64,000 nt of DNA from Pleurocapsa minor HA4230-MV1 (GCA_019359095.1 JAHHHZ010000034.1:29283-93282); one strand, 5' to 3'; numbered from the stretch's first letter, positions 16,100 to 25,849 are shown. Numbers and translations are program-made. The notes: generated by a model not told the origin, from the sequence alone.

Positions 16100-17308
16100 A
16101 TGCGCAAACCTGTTTTAACTATTTTTTATCAATTCGATCCTGGCAAACCTAGCATAGGGGGAATTCAGACAGTCATACGTTCTTTTATTAAGTATGCTCC
16201 GAGTGAGTTTGAGGTTCGTTTGGTAGGTATATCAAACCAGCCTAACTTGCCAAAAGGTAAGTGGCAAAAAGTGAAATTAGCAGATAAAGAAATTTACTTT
16301 TTACCTTTGTTTACACTGCTAAATGATAACTTTAGAACTTTAGTTCCGACGACAATTAAATACACTGCTGCTCTTTTGAGACAAGGTCTCGCCTCTGATT
16401 TTATGCATTTTCATCGACTTGAACCAACACTTGCAGCACTTAATTGGTCTGGAGAAAAGACTTTGTTTGTTCATAATGATATCCAAAAACAAATGCAATC
16501 TTCAGACAGTAAAAATGCTATTTTATGGCGTTATTTTCCGACAGGATATTTTGCTCTAGAACGAGCGCTGGTTAATCAGTTCTCCCAAATTTTTGCTTGT
16601 AATACTAACTCAGTCAAACATTATCAGCAGAGTTATCCAAGTATAGCCGAGCGCGTTTTTTACATCAAAAACTCTGTAGATGGCGAGATTTTTTATTCAT
16701 TAACATCGGCACAACGCGAAGAAGGTAGACGTATATTGGCAAAGCAGTTTAGATTATCCGCTCAAACGCAGTTCATCTTATTTGCTGGTCGTCTTCACCC
16801 TCAAAAAGATCCCCTGTTACTGGTTCGTTCTTTTGCTACTTTAAATGATCCCAATGCTCATCTTTTGATAGCAGGTGATGGAGAGTTAGCAGCACAAGTA
16901 CAAGCAGAAATCGAACGTCTAAAAATTGCTCAACAAGTAACCATGCTTGGCTCAGTAGATCAAGCAGAATTAGCAGATTTACAGCGCATCTGTAGCGTTT
17001 TTGTTTTAACTAGTACCTATGAAGGTTTACCTCTGGTAGCTCTTGAAGCACTTGCCTGTGGAACTCCAGTGGTGACAACATCATGCGGTGAAACCCCAAA
17101 ACTACTTGATGTTCATAGTGGCATTGTTTGCCAAGAACGCAATAGTCAAGCGATCGCAGATGCCTTGAAAGAGGTTTTGACCCATCCAGAAAATTATCCG
17201 ATTGAGGCTTGCGTAAGAGTTGCTGAGCCTTATAGTGCTAAGGCGATCGTCAGTGCTGTTTACAAAAATATGTTATCTCGTTGGCAGACGAAATTAAACT
17301 ACGTCTAG
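16100..17308 (+). CDS. Glycosyltransferase family 4 protein
   Basis: A retaining, GT-B-fold glycosyltransferase that adds a sugar from a nucleotide donor during polysaccharide repeat assembly on the cytoplasmic face. The 402 residues show the N-terminal acceptor half starting with KPSIGGIQTVIRSF (about 15-28). The donor half begins near FILFAGRLHPQKDPLLLVRSF (about 226) and has the E-x7-E signature in TSTYEGLPLVALEALACG (about 310-327). No membrane helix. It is the first gene of the co-directional run up to 32436, 55 bases before the next. Donor and linkage unknown. Confidence 0.88.
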   Translation: MRKPVLTIFYQFDPGKPSIGGIQTVIRSFIKYAPSEFEVRLVGISNQPNLPKGKWQKVKLADKEIYFLPLFTLLNDNFRTLVPTTIKYTAALLRQGLASDFMHFHRLEPTLAALNWSGEKTLFVHNDIQKQMQSSDSKNAILWRYFPTGYFALERALVNQFSQIFACNTNSVKHYQQSYPSIAERVFYIKNSVDGEIFYSLTSAQREEGRRILAKQFRLSAQTQFILFAGRLHPQKDPLLLVRSFATLNDPNAHLLIAGDGELAAQVQAEIERLKIAQQVTMLGSVDQAELADLQRICSVFVLTSTYEGLPLVALEALACGTPVVTTSCGETPKLLDVHSGIVCQERNSQAIADALKEVLTHPENYPIEACVRVAEPYSAKAIVSAVYKNMLSRWQTKLNYV

Positions 17309-17363
17309 TATCGCTGCGCGGAAGTTAAAAGTTAAAAGTAAAGATTTAAAGAGACTACTCCTG

Positions 17364-18536
17364 ATGAAAATTGCAGTTATTGGTACCAAAGGGTTGCCAG
17401 CTAAACAAGGCGGTATTGAACATTATTGCCAAGAAATCTACCCTCGTATGGTCGAGCGGGGTCATTCTATCGATTTGTTCGCTCGCTCCTCTTATATCGA
17501 CTCTCCTTGGATGAAACAATATTACTTTAAGAGAGTTCGAGTGATTTCTCTTCCCTGTTTAAAGTTAAGAGGAATAGATGCATTATTTAGTTCTCTACTA
17601 GGAGCTATGTTGGCTAGCAGCGGTCAATATGATATCGTCCATTTTCATGCTTTGGGCCCTTCTCTATTTACTTGGCTGCCAAAAATTACTTCACTTTTTC
17701 CCTCAAAAGTTATTGTCAGTTGTCAAGGACTGGACTGGCAACGTGCTAAATGGGGGAATTTTTCCAGTCAATTACTACATCTGGGTGAAAAGGCTGGAGT
17801 GCGTTTTGCCGACAAAATTATTGTGGTATCTGAAGAATTGCGTTCTTATTTTAGAGAAATGTATGGTCGAGAAACGGTTTATATTCCGAATGCTCCCAGC
17901 AGCTATCCGCCAACAAACTCTGATTTTTCTTATGGTACTTCATTAGGTTTGTGCCAAAAACGTTACATTACCTTTGTGGGTAGACTTGTGCCAGAGAAAC
18001 GTCCTGAATTATTAATTGAAGCCTTCCAAGCTCTTAAACCCCTGGGATGGAAACTAGCGATCGTCGGTAGCACTAGTGATACAAATTCTTTTGCCCAGCA
18101 GATCGCTAATTTAACTAATGCTAATCCTAATGTGGTGTTTACAGGGCAACTTTATGGCAAACATCTAGCAGAAATTGTTCGAGGAGCAGGATTTTTTGTA
18201 CTTCCTTCAGATGTAGAAGGGTTGCCCTTAGCGATGCTAGAAGCAATGCGAGAAGGCGTGCCAGTTGTAGCCAGTGATATTCCTCCCCATCGGCAATTAC
18301 TTGATGAGGGAAAAGGAATGCTTTTTCCATCTGGAGATCTAGAATCTTTGATCTTGGCACTAGACTTGGCAATTCAACGTCCCGAAGAGCTAGCAATTAT
18401 GGCAAAAGAGGCACAAAAGTGCGTAGAAGCTAACTATAACTGGGACAAAATCACTACCGAAACTTTGAGATTGTACGAGACGACTTCTTCTAATTCCGTC
18501 AGCTCCTCCCCATTTCCGCCTATGACCGAAAGTTGA
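17364..18536 (+). CDS. Glycosyltransferase family 4 protein, DUF1972-type N-terminus
   Basis: The N-terminus MKIAVIGTKGLPAKQGGIEHYC is the mark of a GT4 subgroup often annotated as rhamnosyltransferase-like (DUF1972 domain). The donor-binding half has YITFVGRLVPEKRPELLIEAF and SDVEGLPLAMLEAMREGVPVV with the E-x7-E pair (about 287-295). There are 390 residues. The final stretch (TTSSNSVSSSPFPPMTES) is low-complexity and runs into the heptamer repeats that follow, so the natural end may be a little earlier. It acts in the cytoplasm on a lipid-linked acceptor. Rhamnose specificity is only a guess from the subgroup. Confidence 0.87.
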   Translation: MKIAVIGTKGLPAKQGGIEHYCQEIYPRMVERGHSIDLFARSSYIDSPWMKQYYFKRVRVISLPCLKLRGIDALFSSLLGAMLASSGQYDIVHFHALGPSLFTWLPKITSLFPSKVIVSCQGLDWQRAKWGNFSSQLLHLGEKAGVRFADKIIVVSEELRSYFREMYGRETVYIPNAPSSYPPTNSDFSYGTSLGLCQKRYITFVGRLVPEKRPELLIEAFQALKPLGWKLAIVGSTSDTNSFAQQIANLTNANPNVVFTGQLYGKHLAEIVRGAGFFVLPSDVEGLPLAMLEAMREGVPVVASDIPPHRQLLDEGKGMLFPSGDLESLILALDLAIQRPEELAIMAKEAQKCVEANYNWDKITTETLRLYETTSSNSVSSSPFPPMTES

Positions 18537-18541
18537 GGAAC

Positions 18542-18619
18542 AAGTAATGAGTAATGAGTAATGAGTAATCGATCTACTTCCTATTTCCTATTTCCTATTT
18601 CCTATCTACTACCCACTAC
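18542..18619. repeat. Heptamer arrays between the GT4 and Wzc-type genes
   Basis: Four GAGTAAT-type units (18542-18569) are followed by CTATTTC-type heptamers and then CTACTACCCACTACC. They fill most of the 125-base gap. Confidence 0.85.
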
Positions 18620-18661
18620 CTGTTTTGACCCTTATCAAAACCCAACTCGATCTAAATTATC

Positions 18662-20797
18662 ATGAGAGAGCCAAACTTTTCCCTCTTACCAATAGTTTTT
18701 CATAGACATCGTGTACCTGCGATCGCTACATTTCTCTCTGTTCTTGGGGGAGCTATAGCATACTTGATTTTTACACCACGCCTATATGAGGCAAGAGTTA
18801 GACTGATGCTTGATAATAATCAAGCTAGTGTATCCGAATTAGGACGTAATCTCAGCGCACAATCTAATATAGCGGGTTCTAATCCGATCGCGATTCAAGC
18901 AGAACTAGCGCGATCGCAAAGTGTTTTGGAATCTGCTATTACTCAGTTGTCTTCAGAAACAAAAAAATCGCCAAATTTAGCGAAATTAACGCCAAATCAG
19001 TTAAAAACAAAGTTAAAAACTACTATTATTCCAGCTACAAATCTGTTGGAATTAAGTTATCGTCATAAAAATCCTGTTCTCAGTGCCAAGATTTTGAATG
19101 CGGTAACCAACGCCATGATGGTAGAAAATGGGGCGGCAATTCGTTCTGAAGCTAGTTCCACCAGAAAATTTTTAGAAGCTGAAGTTCCCAAAAAACGAGC
19201 TGAACTTGTTCAAGCTGAAGCTGCTCTTTCTGATTACAAACGCAGTCAAAAATTAGTATCTTTGGCAGATGTGAATGGTCAAGACAATACTCAAACTAGA
19301 AATTTAATTACCAGCTTGACCACTTTAGAAGACGAAGAAAGAAAATTATCTGCTGGACTAGAGGAATCTAAGCAGCGCAATCAATCTTTAAAACAAGTAA
19401 CTGACAACACCAGCTTAAAAGAAACCTATGCAGCAGTGCGTAGCGGACAAGCTCAAGAACTAAAAAATTTGCGAGATAGACTAGTAAATCTAGAATCAGA
19501 AATAGCTGTAGCGCGATCGCGTTTGACTGATACCAATCCTGTTGTGTTAAATTTACTGGAAAATCGCGAAGCTATACGTTCTCTCTATAAAGAAAAATCT
19601 GGTGTCGAACCCAACATTAAGTTATCGGCAAATTCTTCTAAGTCAGCCTCCGACCAATTTAGCCAAGATCTTGCTAGCAAAGTTATTTTAGGGCAGATTG
19701 AAATATCGTCAATCGAAAAAAAATTAGGTGCTATTCGCGCTCAAAAAGCTAAATTACAAGCTAGCCTCGATCAATTACCGATTAAAGAACAAGCACTAGC
19801 AGGAATAATGCGTCAGCGTCAAGAGGCTGCTGTCTCATTAGAATTCTTACAACGAAAACTGGAAGAAGCACGTATTGCTGAAGCTCAACAAGTTCGCAAT
19901 TTGAGAGTTATTGACTCTGCCGAACCACCAGCAGCAGCAAGCTGGCCAAAAGTACCAATAGTAATGTCTATAGCTGGTGCAAGCGGTCTAATTCTCTCAG
20001 TTGGGATGGTATTACTCCTCGAATTATTGAATGACCGACTATCTAATGCCACAGAAGCTGAAGCACTAGTAAATTTATCTGTTTTGGGAGTTCTGCCTAT
20101 TCTTCCTCCTTCTTTTCAAGGTCGACCAGAAGCATTTTTGACAGATATTACTACTTTGGAATCTTATCGCACCCTGTTGACTGCTCTAAAATTTCGCTCT
20201 CCTAATGATTTAAAAACTTTAGTAGTTAGCAGTACTTTAGCAGAAGAAGGAAAGTCTACTCTAGTCTCCCATTTGGCAGCAATATCGGCAACTTTAGCCA
20301 AAAAAACCTTGATTATTGATGCTGATTTGCGACGACCTAAACAGCACAAACTATTTAATTTACAAGCGCAACCTGGTTTAACGAATGTAATTAAGGGTGA
20401 GATTGCTCTAGCAGAAGCAGTTCAGCACACTAAAATCGATAATTTATCAGTTTTAACTTGTGGAGAATCACAACTGCATCCTTCTCAATTTTTTGAGTCG
20501 CCAAGAATGCATACTCTGCTGGCGGAAGCTGCCAAGGAATACGATTTCGTCATTCTCGACACTCCACCAGTAACAAGTTGCGTTGATGCAGTAACTTTAA
20601 GTCGCGATAGCGACGGTTTACTAATGGTTGCCCGCCCCAACTTTACCCAAAAGGATGTATTTGTACGAGCAGTTTCAGAGTTAAATAAAAATCGCATTAA
20701 TATCTTGGGCGTTGCTATCAATGGTACTGATACTCGCACTGAAAGGTTTTATCACTATGGAATGTATGAATATAAGGCTGTGACGGGTAGCAATTAA
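18662..20797 (+). CDS. Wzc/ExoP-type polysaccharide co-polymerase with tyrosine autokinase domain
   Basis: This inner-membrane protein controls chain length and export of exopolysaccharide and phosphorylates itself on C-terminal tyrosines. In order over 711 residues: Wzz domain with first helix (about 14-36), a long periplasmic coiled coil (about 150-410), second helix (about 428-455), then the cytoplasmic BY-kinase. The kinase has Walker A SSTLAEEGKSTLVSHL (about 522-537), Walker A' KTLIIDADLRRPKQHKLF (about 552) and Walker B YDFVILDTPPVTSC (about 632). The tail has only a loose Tyr group, FYHYGMYEYKAV, fewer than in E. coli Wzc. No Wza outer-membrane partner gene is in the window. Both halves are on one chain, as in proteobacteria. 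Confidence 0.92.
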   Translation: MREPNFSLLPIVFHRHRVPAIATFLSVLGGAIAYLIFTPRLYEARVRLMLDNNQASVSELGRNLSAQSNIAGSNPIAIQAELARSQSVLESAITQLSSETKKSPNLAKLTPNQLKTKLKTTIIPATNLLELSYRHKNPVLSAKILNAVTNAMMVENGAAIRSEASSTRKFLEAEVPKKRAELVQAEAALSDYKRSQKLVSLADVNGQDNTQTRNLITSLTTLEDEERKLSAGLEESKQRNQSLKQVTDNTSLKETYAAVRSGQAQELKNLRDRLVNLESEIAVARSRLTDTNPVVLNLLENREAIRSLYKEKSGVEPNIKLSANSSKSASDQFSQDLASKVILGQIEISSIEKKLGAIRAQKAKLQASLDQLPIKEQALAGIMRQRQEAAVSLEFLQRKLEEARIAEAQQVRNLRVIDSAEPPAAASWPKVPIVMSIAGASGLILSVGMVLLLELLNDRLSNATEAEALVNLSVLGVLPILPPSFQGRPEAFLTDITTLESYRTLLTALKFRSPNDLKTLVVSSTLAEEGKSTLVSHLAAISATLAKKTLIIDADLRRPKQHKLFNLQAQPGLTNVIKGEIALAEAVQHTKIDNLSVLTCGESQLHPSQFFESPRMHTLLAEAAKEYDFVILDTPPVTSCVDAVTLSRDSDGLLMVARPNFTQKDVFVRAVSELNKNRINILGVAINGTDTRTERFYHYGMYEYKAVTGSN

Positions 20798-20829
20798 TAG
20801 GTAATAAGAAGTAGCAAGTAATCAATAGG

Positions 20830-22398
20830 ATGTTGACCAGCAAAAATTCTGAAATTGAATTGAATAGGAATCAAAGTTTTACCGATACTTGGAAGAGAAC
20901 GTCACCTCTGACATTTTGGATTGGAGTTTTTGGTGTGTTGTTGGGTATAGCTACAGGATGGTTAGCTGGGGCGCAACCTTTATATTTAGTCTTGCTGCTA
21001 ATAGCTGCAGTGGTATTTGTCTGCTTTTTCGCTGAATTCGAGTTAGCAGTGATGGGTTTGCTCATCCTACGTAGTTCTCTCGATATTTTCTCTGCGCAAC
21101 AGTTGCCTGCTGCCTATGCAGTTGGGGTTAGTGGACTGACATTAGTTTATGTCACCTGTTTATTATTAACACAGCAAACCGTCAATGTTGATTGGTTGTG
21201 GTTGTTTTTAGCTGGTTGGGTGCTTTGGCAAGCTTTGTGGCTAATTCTCTGTGTTTTTGGTGGTTTGGGACTAGGAACTGAAGTTTTGGGAGATAACGTA
21301 CGTGAATGGACGCGCTTATTTTCTTGGTTGATGGTGTATTTGTTAATAATGCAACTTAAAGGGCGAGTTAAACCTCAAAAAATAATTTCTATACTATTTA
21401 TTGCTTTAATTACACCAATTTGCGCAGGTTTCTTACAGTTAATCTTCCCAGACTCAGTTTTACCCAGTTTTTTAGCTACTTATCATGGCGATCGCCTTAA
21501 TGGCACTCTTGGTCATCCTAATGCTTTTGCTACTTTTATCTTGTTTTTTATTGGCTTAACTTATTGGCGCTTACGTTGCTCAAGTCGCTTCACCCAAAGC
21601 CAGAAGTCAAACAGGGGTGCAGTAAGTTGGGCGACGTACAGAGGTCAGAAACATAGAGATCAGAAGTATATTTCTTGGTCATCAAATCGCTTGTTTTGGT
21701 TGCTGCTACTTGGTGTACTCACCTTGATGTTAATTGGAACTAGAACAATGGTGGTTTTAGCAATGCTAGGCATTTTTGTGTTGGTAACTATTGCACCTAA
21801 ATTTAATTGGCTTAATTTAATTGGTGGTGTACTTTTGCTGGTGTTAGTTTTAGGACTGTTTATCAGTACTCCTTTTGGACAAGAACGCCTACAATCACTC
21901 GCGCAAACGCCTTTATTTAATTCCAACATCGATATCTCAAGAGCTATTTTGCTCTCAGATTCAGACTACAACAGTTTTAACTGGCGTCTTGCTCAATGGC
22001 ATTATCTTTTGACTGCTTGGCAACAATTTCCTATTTTTGGCTACGGTTTGGCTACTAGTAAATACTTAAGTATTTATAATCTGGAAGCTCATAACGATTA
22101 CGTTCGCGCCCTCGCAGAAAGCGGATTAGTAGGTTTAGCAACTTTTTTAACTTTTCTGGCTGCTCAAGGTATACGTCTAGTTCAATTACTACGTCAGACA
22201 ACCAAAAACAAAGAACAAAACGATTTTTGCTTAATTCTTCTGGCTTTATTTGCAGCCATGCTGGTCGGGATGTTAACCGAAAACATCTGGACTCACACAA
22301 CCCTCTGGTCTTATTGGTGGACTGTGCTGGCTGTTGCTGGCTGGGAGTGGGGAGTGGAAGCAGAAAGTAATCAACTATTAACAATCAACAAATCATGA
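20830..22398 (+). CDS. O-antigen ligase/polymerase family membrane protein (Wzy/WaaL-like)
   Basis: The 522 residues form about eleven or twelve membrane helices. The large periplasmic segment between the last helices contains NWRLAQWHYLLTAW...FPIFGYG, followed by LEAHNDYVRALAESGLVG. That AHND-x-Y/L-x-AESGLVG stretch is the hallmark of the Wzy_C/ligase superfamily, which transfers undecaprenyl-linked glycan to another glycan or lipid. A cytoplasmic loop at about residues 253-277 is built from AGAGGTCAGAA-like repeats and is probably a recent insert. The gene overlaps the next by 4 bases (ATGA), so translation is coupled. Polymerase and ligase cannot be told apart from sequence alone. Confidence 0.85.
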   Translation: MLTSKNSEIELNRNQSFTDTWKRTSPLTFWIGVFGVLLGIATGWLAGAQPLYLVLLLIAAVVFVCFFAEFELAVMGLLILRSSLDIFSAQQLPAAYAVGVSGLTLVYVTCLLLTQQTVNVDWLWLFLAGWVLWQALWLILCVFGGLGLGTEVLGDNVREWTRLFSWLMVYLLIMQLKGRVKPQKIISILFIALITPICAGFLQLIFPDSVLPSFLATYHGDRLNGTLGHPNAFATFILFFIGLTYWRLRCSSRFTQSQKSNRGAVSWATYRGQKHRDQKYISWSSNRLFWLLLLGVLTLMLIGTRTMVVLAMLGIFVLVTIAPKFNWLNLIGGVLLLVLVLGLFISTPFGQERLQSLAQTPLFNSNIDISRAILLSDSDYNSFNWRLAQWHYLLTAWQQFPIFGYGLATSKYLSIYNLEAHNDYVRALAESGLVGLATFLTFLAAQGIRLVQLLRQTTKNKEQNDFCLILLALFAAMLVGMLTENIWTHTTLWSYWWTVLAVAGWEWGVEAESNQLLTINKS

Positions 22399-24740
22399 TT
22401 CAAACGTCTATTAATTCTCAAAAAATTGAATTACTTTCTAATAATCCCGATACGGGTAAACCTTATAAAATTGCCATTGTTCATCCAAGTGTCGGTGTCA
22501 ATTGGAGTGGAGGTTCAGAAATCTTTGCTTTGGAATTGGCTCGTCGTCTTTGTTCTTATTTTGAGGTTGAGCTTTTAAGTGGTGTTCCATGTGGAGATTT
22601 TAGTCGTCCTGCTGGCGGTATTTCTCGCACAGATGCTTATGAATTAGTGCGTCACCCTCTTATCGCTCCTCTATGGAAAAATCACATTGGACATCCTGAA
22701 ATTGTTGTGGAACATTTAACCAACTTTTTCCCTTGCGCTCTTCATTTGCTACATCAAAAGCCCGATTTAATTTTTCCCAATAATGATTACGGAGGTTTAG
22801 CAATGGCTGCCTTTGTCAGAGCCTTGACTGGAATACCCATCATGTTTACAGAGCATTGTGGTTTATTAGCTGATGGTAAGTGTTTAGCCAGAAATCTTCG
22901 TTTTCAACCAGATCGCCTGGTAGTTTTTAATCCTCCAACAGCTAAGTTTGCACAAACTATCAAATCACAACAAGCTGTAAATATTATTCCCAACGGAGTA
23001 GACTCTACCAGGTTTACACCAGAAGGCAGTAAGCTCGATTTTAATTTACCCAAACCGATAGTATTATGCGTAGCTTGGTTAAATCGCAATAGTCACAAGC
23101 GGATCGAACTGGCGATCGCAGCAGTAGCACGTTTACCTCAAGCAAGTTTACTTCTTTGTGGAGATGGGCCCGATCGCGGTTATTTTGAGGAACTTGGCAA
23201 TAAAATCCTCGGTTCAGAACGTTTTACCCTTTATTATTCTAACTATGAGCAAATGCCTGAAGTTTATCGCAGTGCAGATGTTTTTACACTTCCTTCTTTG
23301 AACGAACCGTTTGGACTTGCTTATCTTGAAGCTATGGCTAGCGGTTTACCAGTAGTTGCTACAGATGATGAAATGCGCCGTTACGTTATTGGTGATGGCG
23401 GCTTACTTTGTGATGTAACTAATCCAGAAAGCTATGCTGATACTATTGCACAAGCTTTAAACCACGACTGGGGCAATAAACCTCGTCAACAAGCTTCAAA
23501 GTTTAATTGGGATACCATAGCCCTTAATTATCGTGATACCATTCTCGATGCGATCGCGAAGCGTGGGCGGAGCCCAATCGCCACACGCAAGCAACAGGTA
23601 ACTGGCAACCAAGAACAACTAGAGCCATTTCGCCCTAAAGGACTCTTAACCCTAAAGGGTCTATCCGCAGGTGTATACTACAAGGATACAATGTCCTTTA
23701 GGACACCTTCGGATAAGGATACCGCTTCGCATATAGCTTCGCGTCGCCAACTGCATTTACTGCCCGTAATGGAGCAACCAATAATCGACAAACCAAAAAT
23801 ATCTGTAATCATTCCTACTTACAATGCCATCTCTTATTTGCCAGCAGCGGTAGATAGTGTTTTGAAGCAAACTTTTAGGGACTTTGAATTAATTATTGTT
23901 GATGACGGCAGTAGCGATCGCACTGCTGAATGGGTTTTAAGTTTAACCGATCCGCGAGTAAAATTTATTACTCAGGAAAATCAAGGTTCTGCTGCTGCAC
24001 GCAATAAAGGTATTGCGATCGCTCAAGGAGCTTACATCGCCCTTTTTGATGCTGACGATATTTGGGAATTAACTAAGTTAGAAAAGCAAGCACATTTTTT
24101 AGATGCTCATTCCTCAATCGGGTTGGTAGATACTTCTGTAGTTTTAATCGATGAAGAGGGAAAGTCTACAGGTAAAGTTGTTACTTCCCAAGCTGAAGGG
24201 GATGTCTGGAAACATCTGGTGCAGTTTCAACCTGTATGTTCTTGTGATAGTACTCCTTTAATCCGTCGGGAATGTTTTGACACTGTTGGCTTATTCGATC
24301 GAGATTTAATGTTTCTCGAAGATTTAGATTGGTGGATTCGTCTGGCTTCTCATTATCAATTTGGTGCAATTAAAGAACCTTTAGTTAAATATCGCCAACA
24401 TTCTGGTAGCAAATCTACTAACTGCCAAGAAACACTACAAGCCTTTCACCAAATTATTGAGAAAGCATTTGAATCTGCGCCAACAGAATTACTGTATTTA
24501 AGAGATCGAGGCTATGGACGGGTCAATCTCTACTTAGCCTGGAAAGCTTTGAATAATAAAGATTACAACCAAGTTAGGCAATTTTGTACTTCAGCGATCG
24601 CTCATTATCCTCAGCTACAACGTTCTTGGGAATACGCCCGTTTGAATCTTGCTCAAGCACTGATGCGCCGATTTGGCGATCGAACTTATGAAAAATTGCG
24701 ATCGCTTGCTCGTACATTTCGTTCTTTTGCTAGTGGCTAA
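22395..24740 (+). CDS. Two-domain glycosyltransferase, GT4 fused to GT2
   Basis: A 781-residue fusion. Residues about 23-380 are a GT-B GT4 domain with VNWSGGSEIFALELARRL and the donor signature SLNEPFGLAYLEAMASG (about 301-317). Residues about 466-760 are a GT-A GT2 domain with ISVIIPTYNAISYL, IIVDDGSSDRTAEW and FDADDIWELTKLEKQ (DxD-type metal site), followed by RRECFDTVGLFDRDLMFLEDLDWW. The linker, about residues 385-457, is encoded by dispersed palindromic repeats (23548-23755) rather than ordinary coding sequence. The C-terminal domain is a close paralogue of the GT2 genes at 24893 and 30661. One chain can therefore add two successive sugars. It starts within the stop of the preceding gene. 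Confidence 0.87.
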   Translation: MIQTSINSQKIELLSNNPDTGKPYKIAIVHPSVGVNWSGGSEIFALELARRLCSYFEVELLSGVPCGDFSRPAGGISRTDAYELVRHPLIAPLWKNHIGHPEIVVEHLTNFFPCALHLLHQKPDLIFPNNDYGGLAMAAFVRALTGIPIMFTEHCGLLADGKCLARNLRFQPDRLVVFNPPTAKFAQTIKSQQAVNIIPNGVDSTRFTPEGSKLDFNLPKPIVLCVAWLNRNSHKRIELAIAAVARLPQASLLLCGDGPDRGYFEELGNKILGSERFTLYYSNYEQMPEVYRSADVFTLPSLNEPFGLAYLEAMASGLPVVATDDEMRRYVIGDGGLLCDVTNPESYADTIAQALNHDWGNKPRQQASKFNWDTIALNYRDTILDAIAKRGRSPIATRKQQVTGNQEQLEPFRPKGLLTLKGLSAGVYYKDTMSFRTPSDKDTASHIASRRQLHLLPVMEQPIIDKPKISVIIPTYNAISYLPAAVDSVLKQTFRDFELIIVDDGSSDRTAEWVLSLTDPRVKFITQENQGSAAARNKGIAIAQGAYIALFDADDIWELTKLEKQAHFLDAHSSIGLVDTSVVLIDEEGKSTGKVVTSQAEGDVWKHLVQFQPVCSCDSTPLIRRECFDTVGLFDRDLMFLEDLDWWIRLASHYQFGAIKEPLVKYRQHSGSKSTNCQETLQAFHQIIEKAFESAPTELLYLRDRGYGRVNLYLAWKALNNKDYNQVRQFCTSAIAHYPQLQRSWEYARLNLAQALMRRFGDRTYEKLRSLARTFRSFASG
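23548..23755. repeat. Dispersed palindromic repeats inside a coding region
   Basis: Three pieces: a HIP1-like block (GCGATCGCGAAGCGTGGG and its partner, 23551-23585), a pair of CCCTAAAGG-type arms (about 23629-23660), and TCCTTTAGGA with its 3' partner (23694-23745). Bases 23715-23738 are the exact reverse complement of 11568-11591. The reading frame stays open through all of it. Confidence 0.85.
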
Positions 24741-24785
24741 TTGGTGATTACTAATTACTAATTACTGATTACTTAGCTTAACTTG

Positions 24786-24870
24786 TTACCTATTACCCAT
24801 TACCCATTACCTATTACCCACTACTTACTACCCACTACCTACTACCTACTACCCACTACCCACTACCTAT
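24786..24870 (+). repeat. Heptamer array (TTACCCA/CTACCCA type), about 12 units
   Basis: Nearly uninterrupted 7-base units of the TTACCTA, TTACCCA and CTACCCA types fill the gap between the fused glycosyltransferase and the next GT2 gene. The array ends 22 bases before the next start codon. Confidence 0.92.
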
Positions 24871-24892
24871 TTAATTACGGAGAGTACAAATT

Positions 24893-25849
24893 ATGGTCAA
24901 AGTTTCGATCGTTTTCCCCGCCTACAATGCAATGGCTTATTTACCACAAGCTTATCAAAGTGCTTTGGCACAGACTTTTACTGATTATGAGATTTTAATT
25001 GTTAATGATGGGAGTTCTGACAATATTGAGGAGTGGGTTAACCAAATAACCGATCCGCGAGTTAGATATATTCCTCAAAAAAATCAAGGAGCGCAAGGAG
25101 CGCGTAATACAGGCATTTATAACGCTCAAGGGGAATATGTCGCGTTTTTAGATGCTGACGATCTTTGGGAGGCTACTAAACTTGAAAAACAAGTACGTTT
25201 ATTAGATGAAAATCCAGAAGTAGGTTTAGTCGATACTTGGATTACTTTAATCGATCGCCAGGGGAATTCTAAAGGTTGGGTACATGCTTCTGCTGCTGAA
25301 GGGCAAATTTGGTCGGAAATTATACAAGAACCAACGATTATTTGTGGAAGTTCACCCATGATTCGTCGAGAATGTTTTGACCACGTGGGTGTCTTCGATC
25401 CCAGTTTGCGTTATGCAGGAGATTGGGATCTTTGGATTCGGATTGCTGCTCGCTATGCTTTTGCGGTCGTTAAAGAACCATTAGTTCGTTATCGACTTCA
25501 TCCCCAAAATACCTCTAAAAACTGTCGTGGTATGGCAAGAGATTGTCGTACAGTCATTGAGCGCGCCTTTGAATCTGCTTCTCCAGAGTTAATGTCATTA
25601 AAAAACAAAACTTACGGTCAAATTAACTCATATATAGCGGGTATCGCTCTCGATCGAGGTAATTATACGGAGGCAATGTATTTTCGTAATTTAGCGATCG
25701 CCTATAATCCCCAACTGCGTTTTTCTAAACAAGACCTGCGGTTGAATGCAGCTATTGCTATGTTGCGTTGGTTTGGCCCTCAAGCATACGATCGAGTACG
25801 GAATTTAACTCGTATTTTGCGTCGTCGTCAATCAAGTTTAGCAACATAA
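24893..25849 (+). CDS. Glycosyltransferase family 2 protein
   Basis: A GT-A, inverting glycosyltransferase of 318 residues. It has VSIVFPAYNAMAYLPQA (residues 3-19), ILIVNDGSSDNIEEW, a metal-binding LDADDLWEATKLEKQ (about 84-98), MIRRECFDHVGVFD and the acceptor-side DWDLWIRIAARY (about 179). It is clearly paralogous to the C-terminal domain of the preceding fusion and to the gene at 30661. ACGGAGAG ends about 9 bases before the ATG, a good ribosome site. No membrane helix, so it acts in the cytoplasm. Confidence 0.88.
   Translation: MVKVSIVFPAYNAMAYLPQAYQSALAQTFTDYEILIVNDGSSDNIEEWVNQITDPRVRYIPQKNQGAQGARNTGIYNAQGEYVAFLDADDLWEATKLEKQVRLLDENPEVGLVDTWITLIDRQGNSKGWVHASAAEGQIWSEIIQEPTIICGSSPMIRRECFDHVGVFDPSLRYAGDWDLWIRIAARYAFAVVKEPLVRYRLHPQNTSKNCRGMARDCRTVIERAFESASPELMSLKNKTYGQINSYIAGIALDRGNYTEAMYFRNLAIAYNPQLRFSKQDLRLNAAIAMLRWFGPQAYDRVRNLTRILRRRQSSLAT

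Noticed and set aside
24783..24998. A frame across the heptamers before the GT2 gene
   Set aside because: Same reason; the second half is the GT2 gene in another frame.
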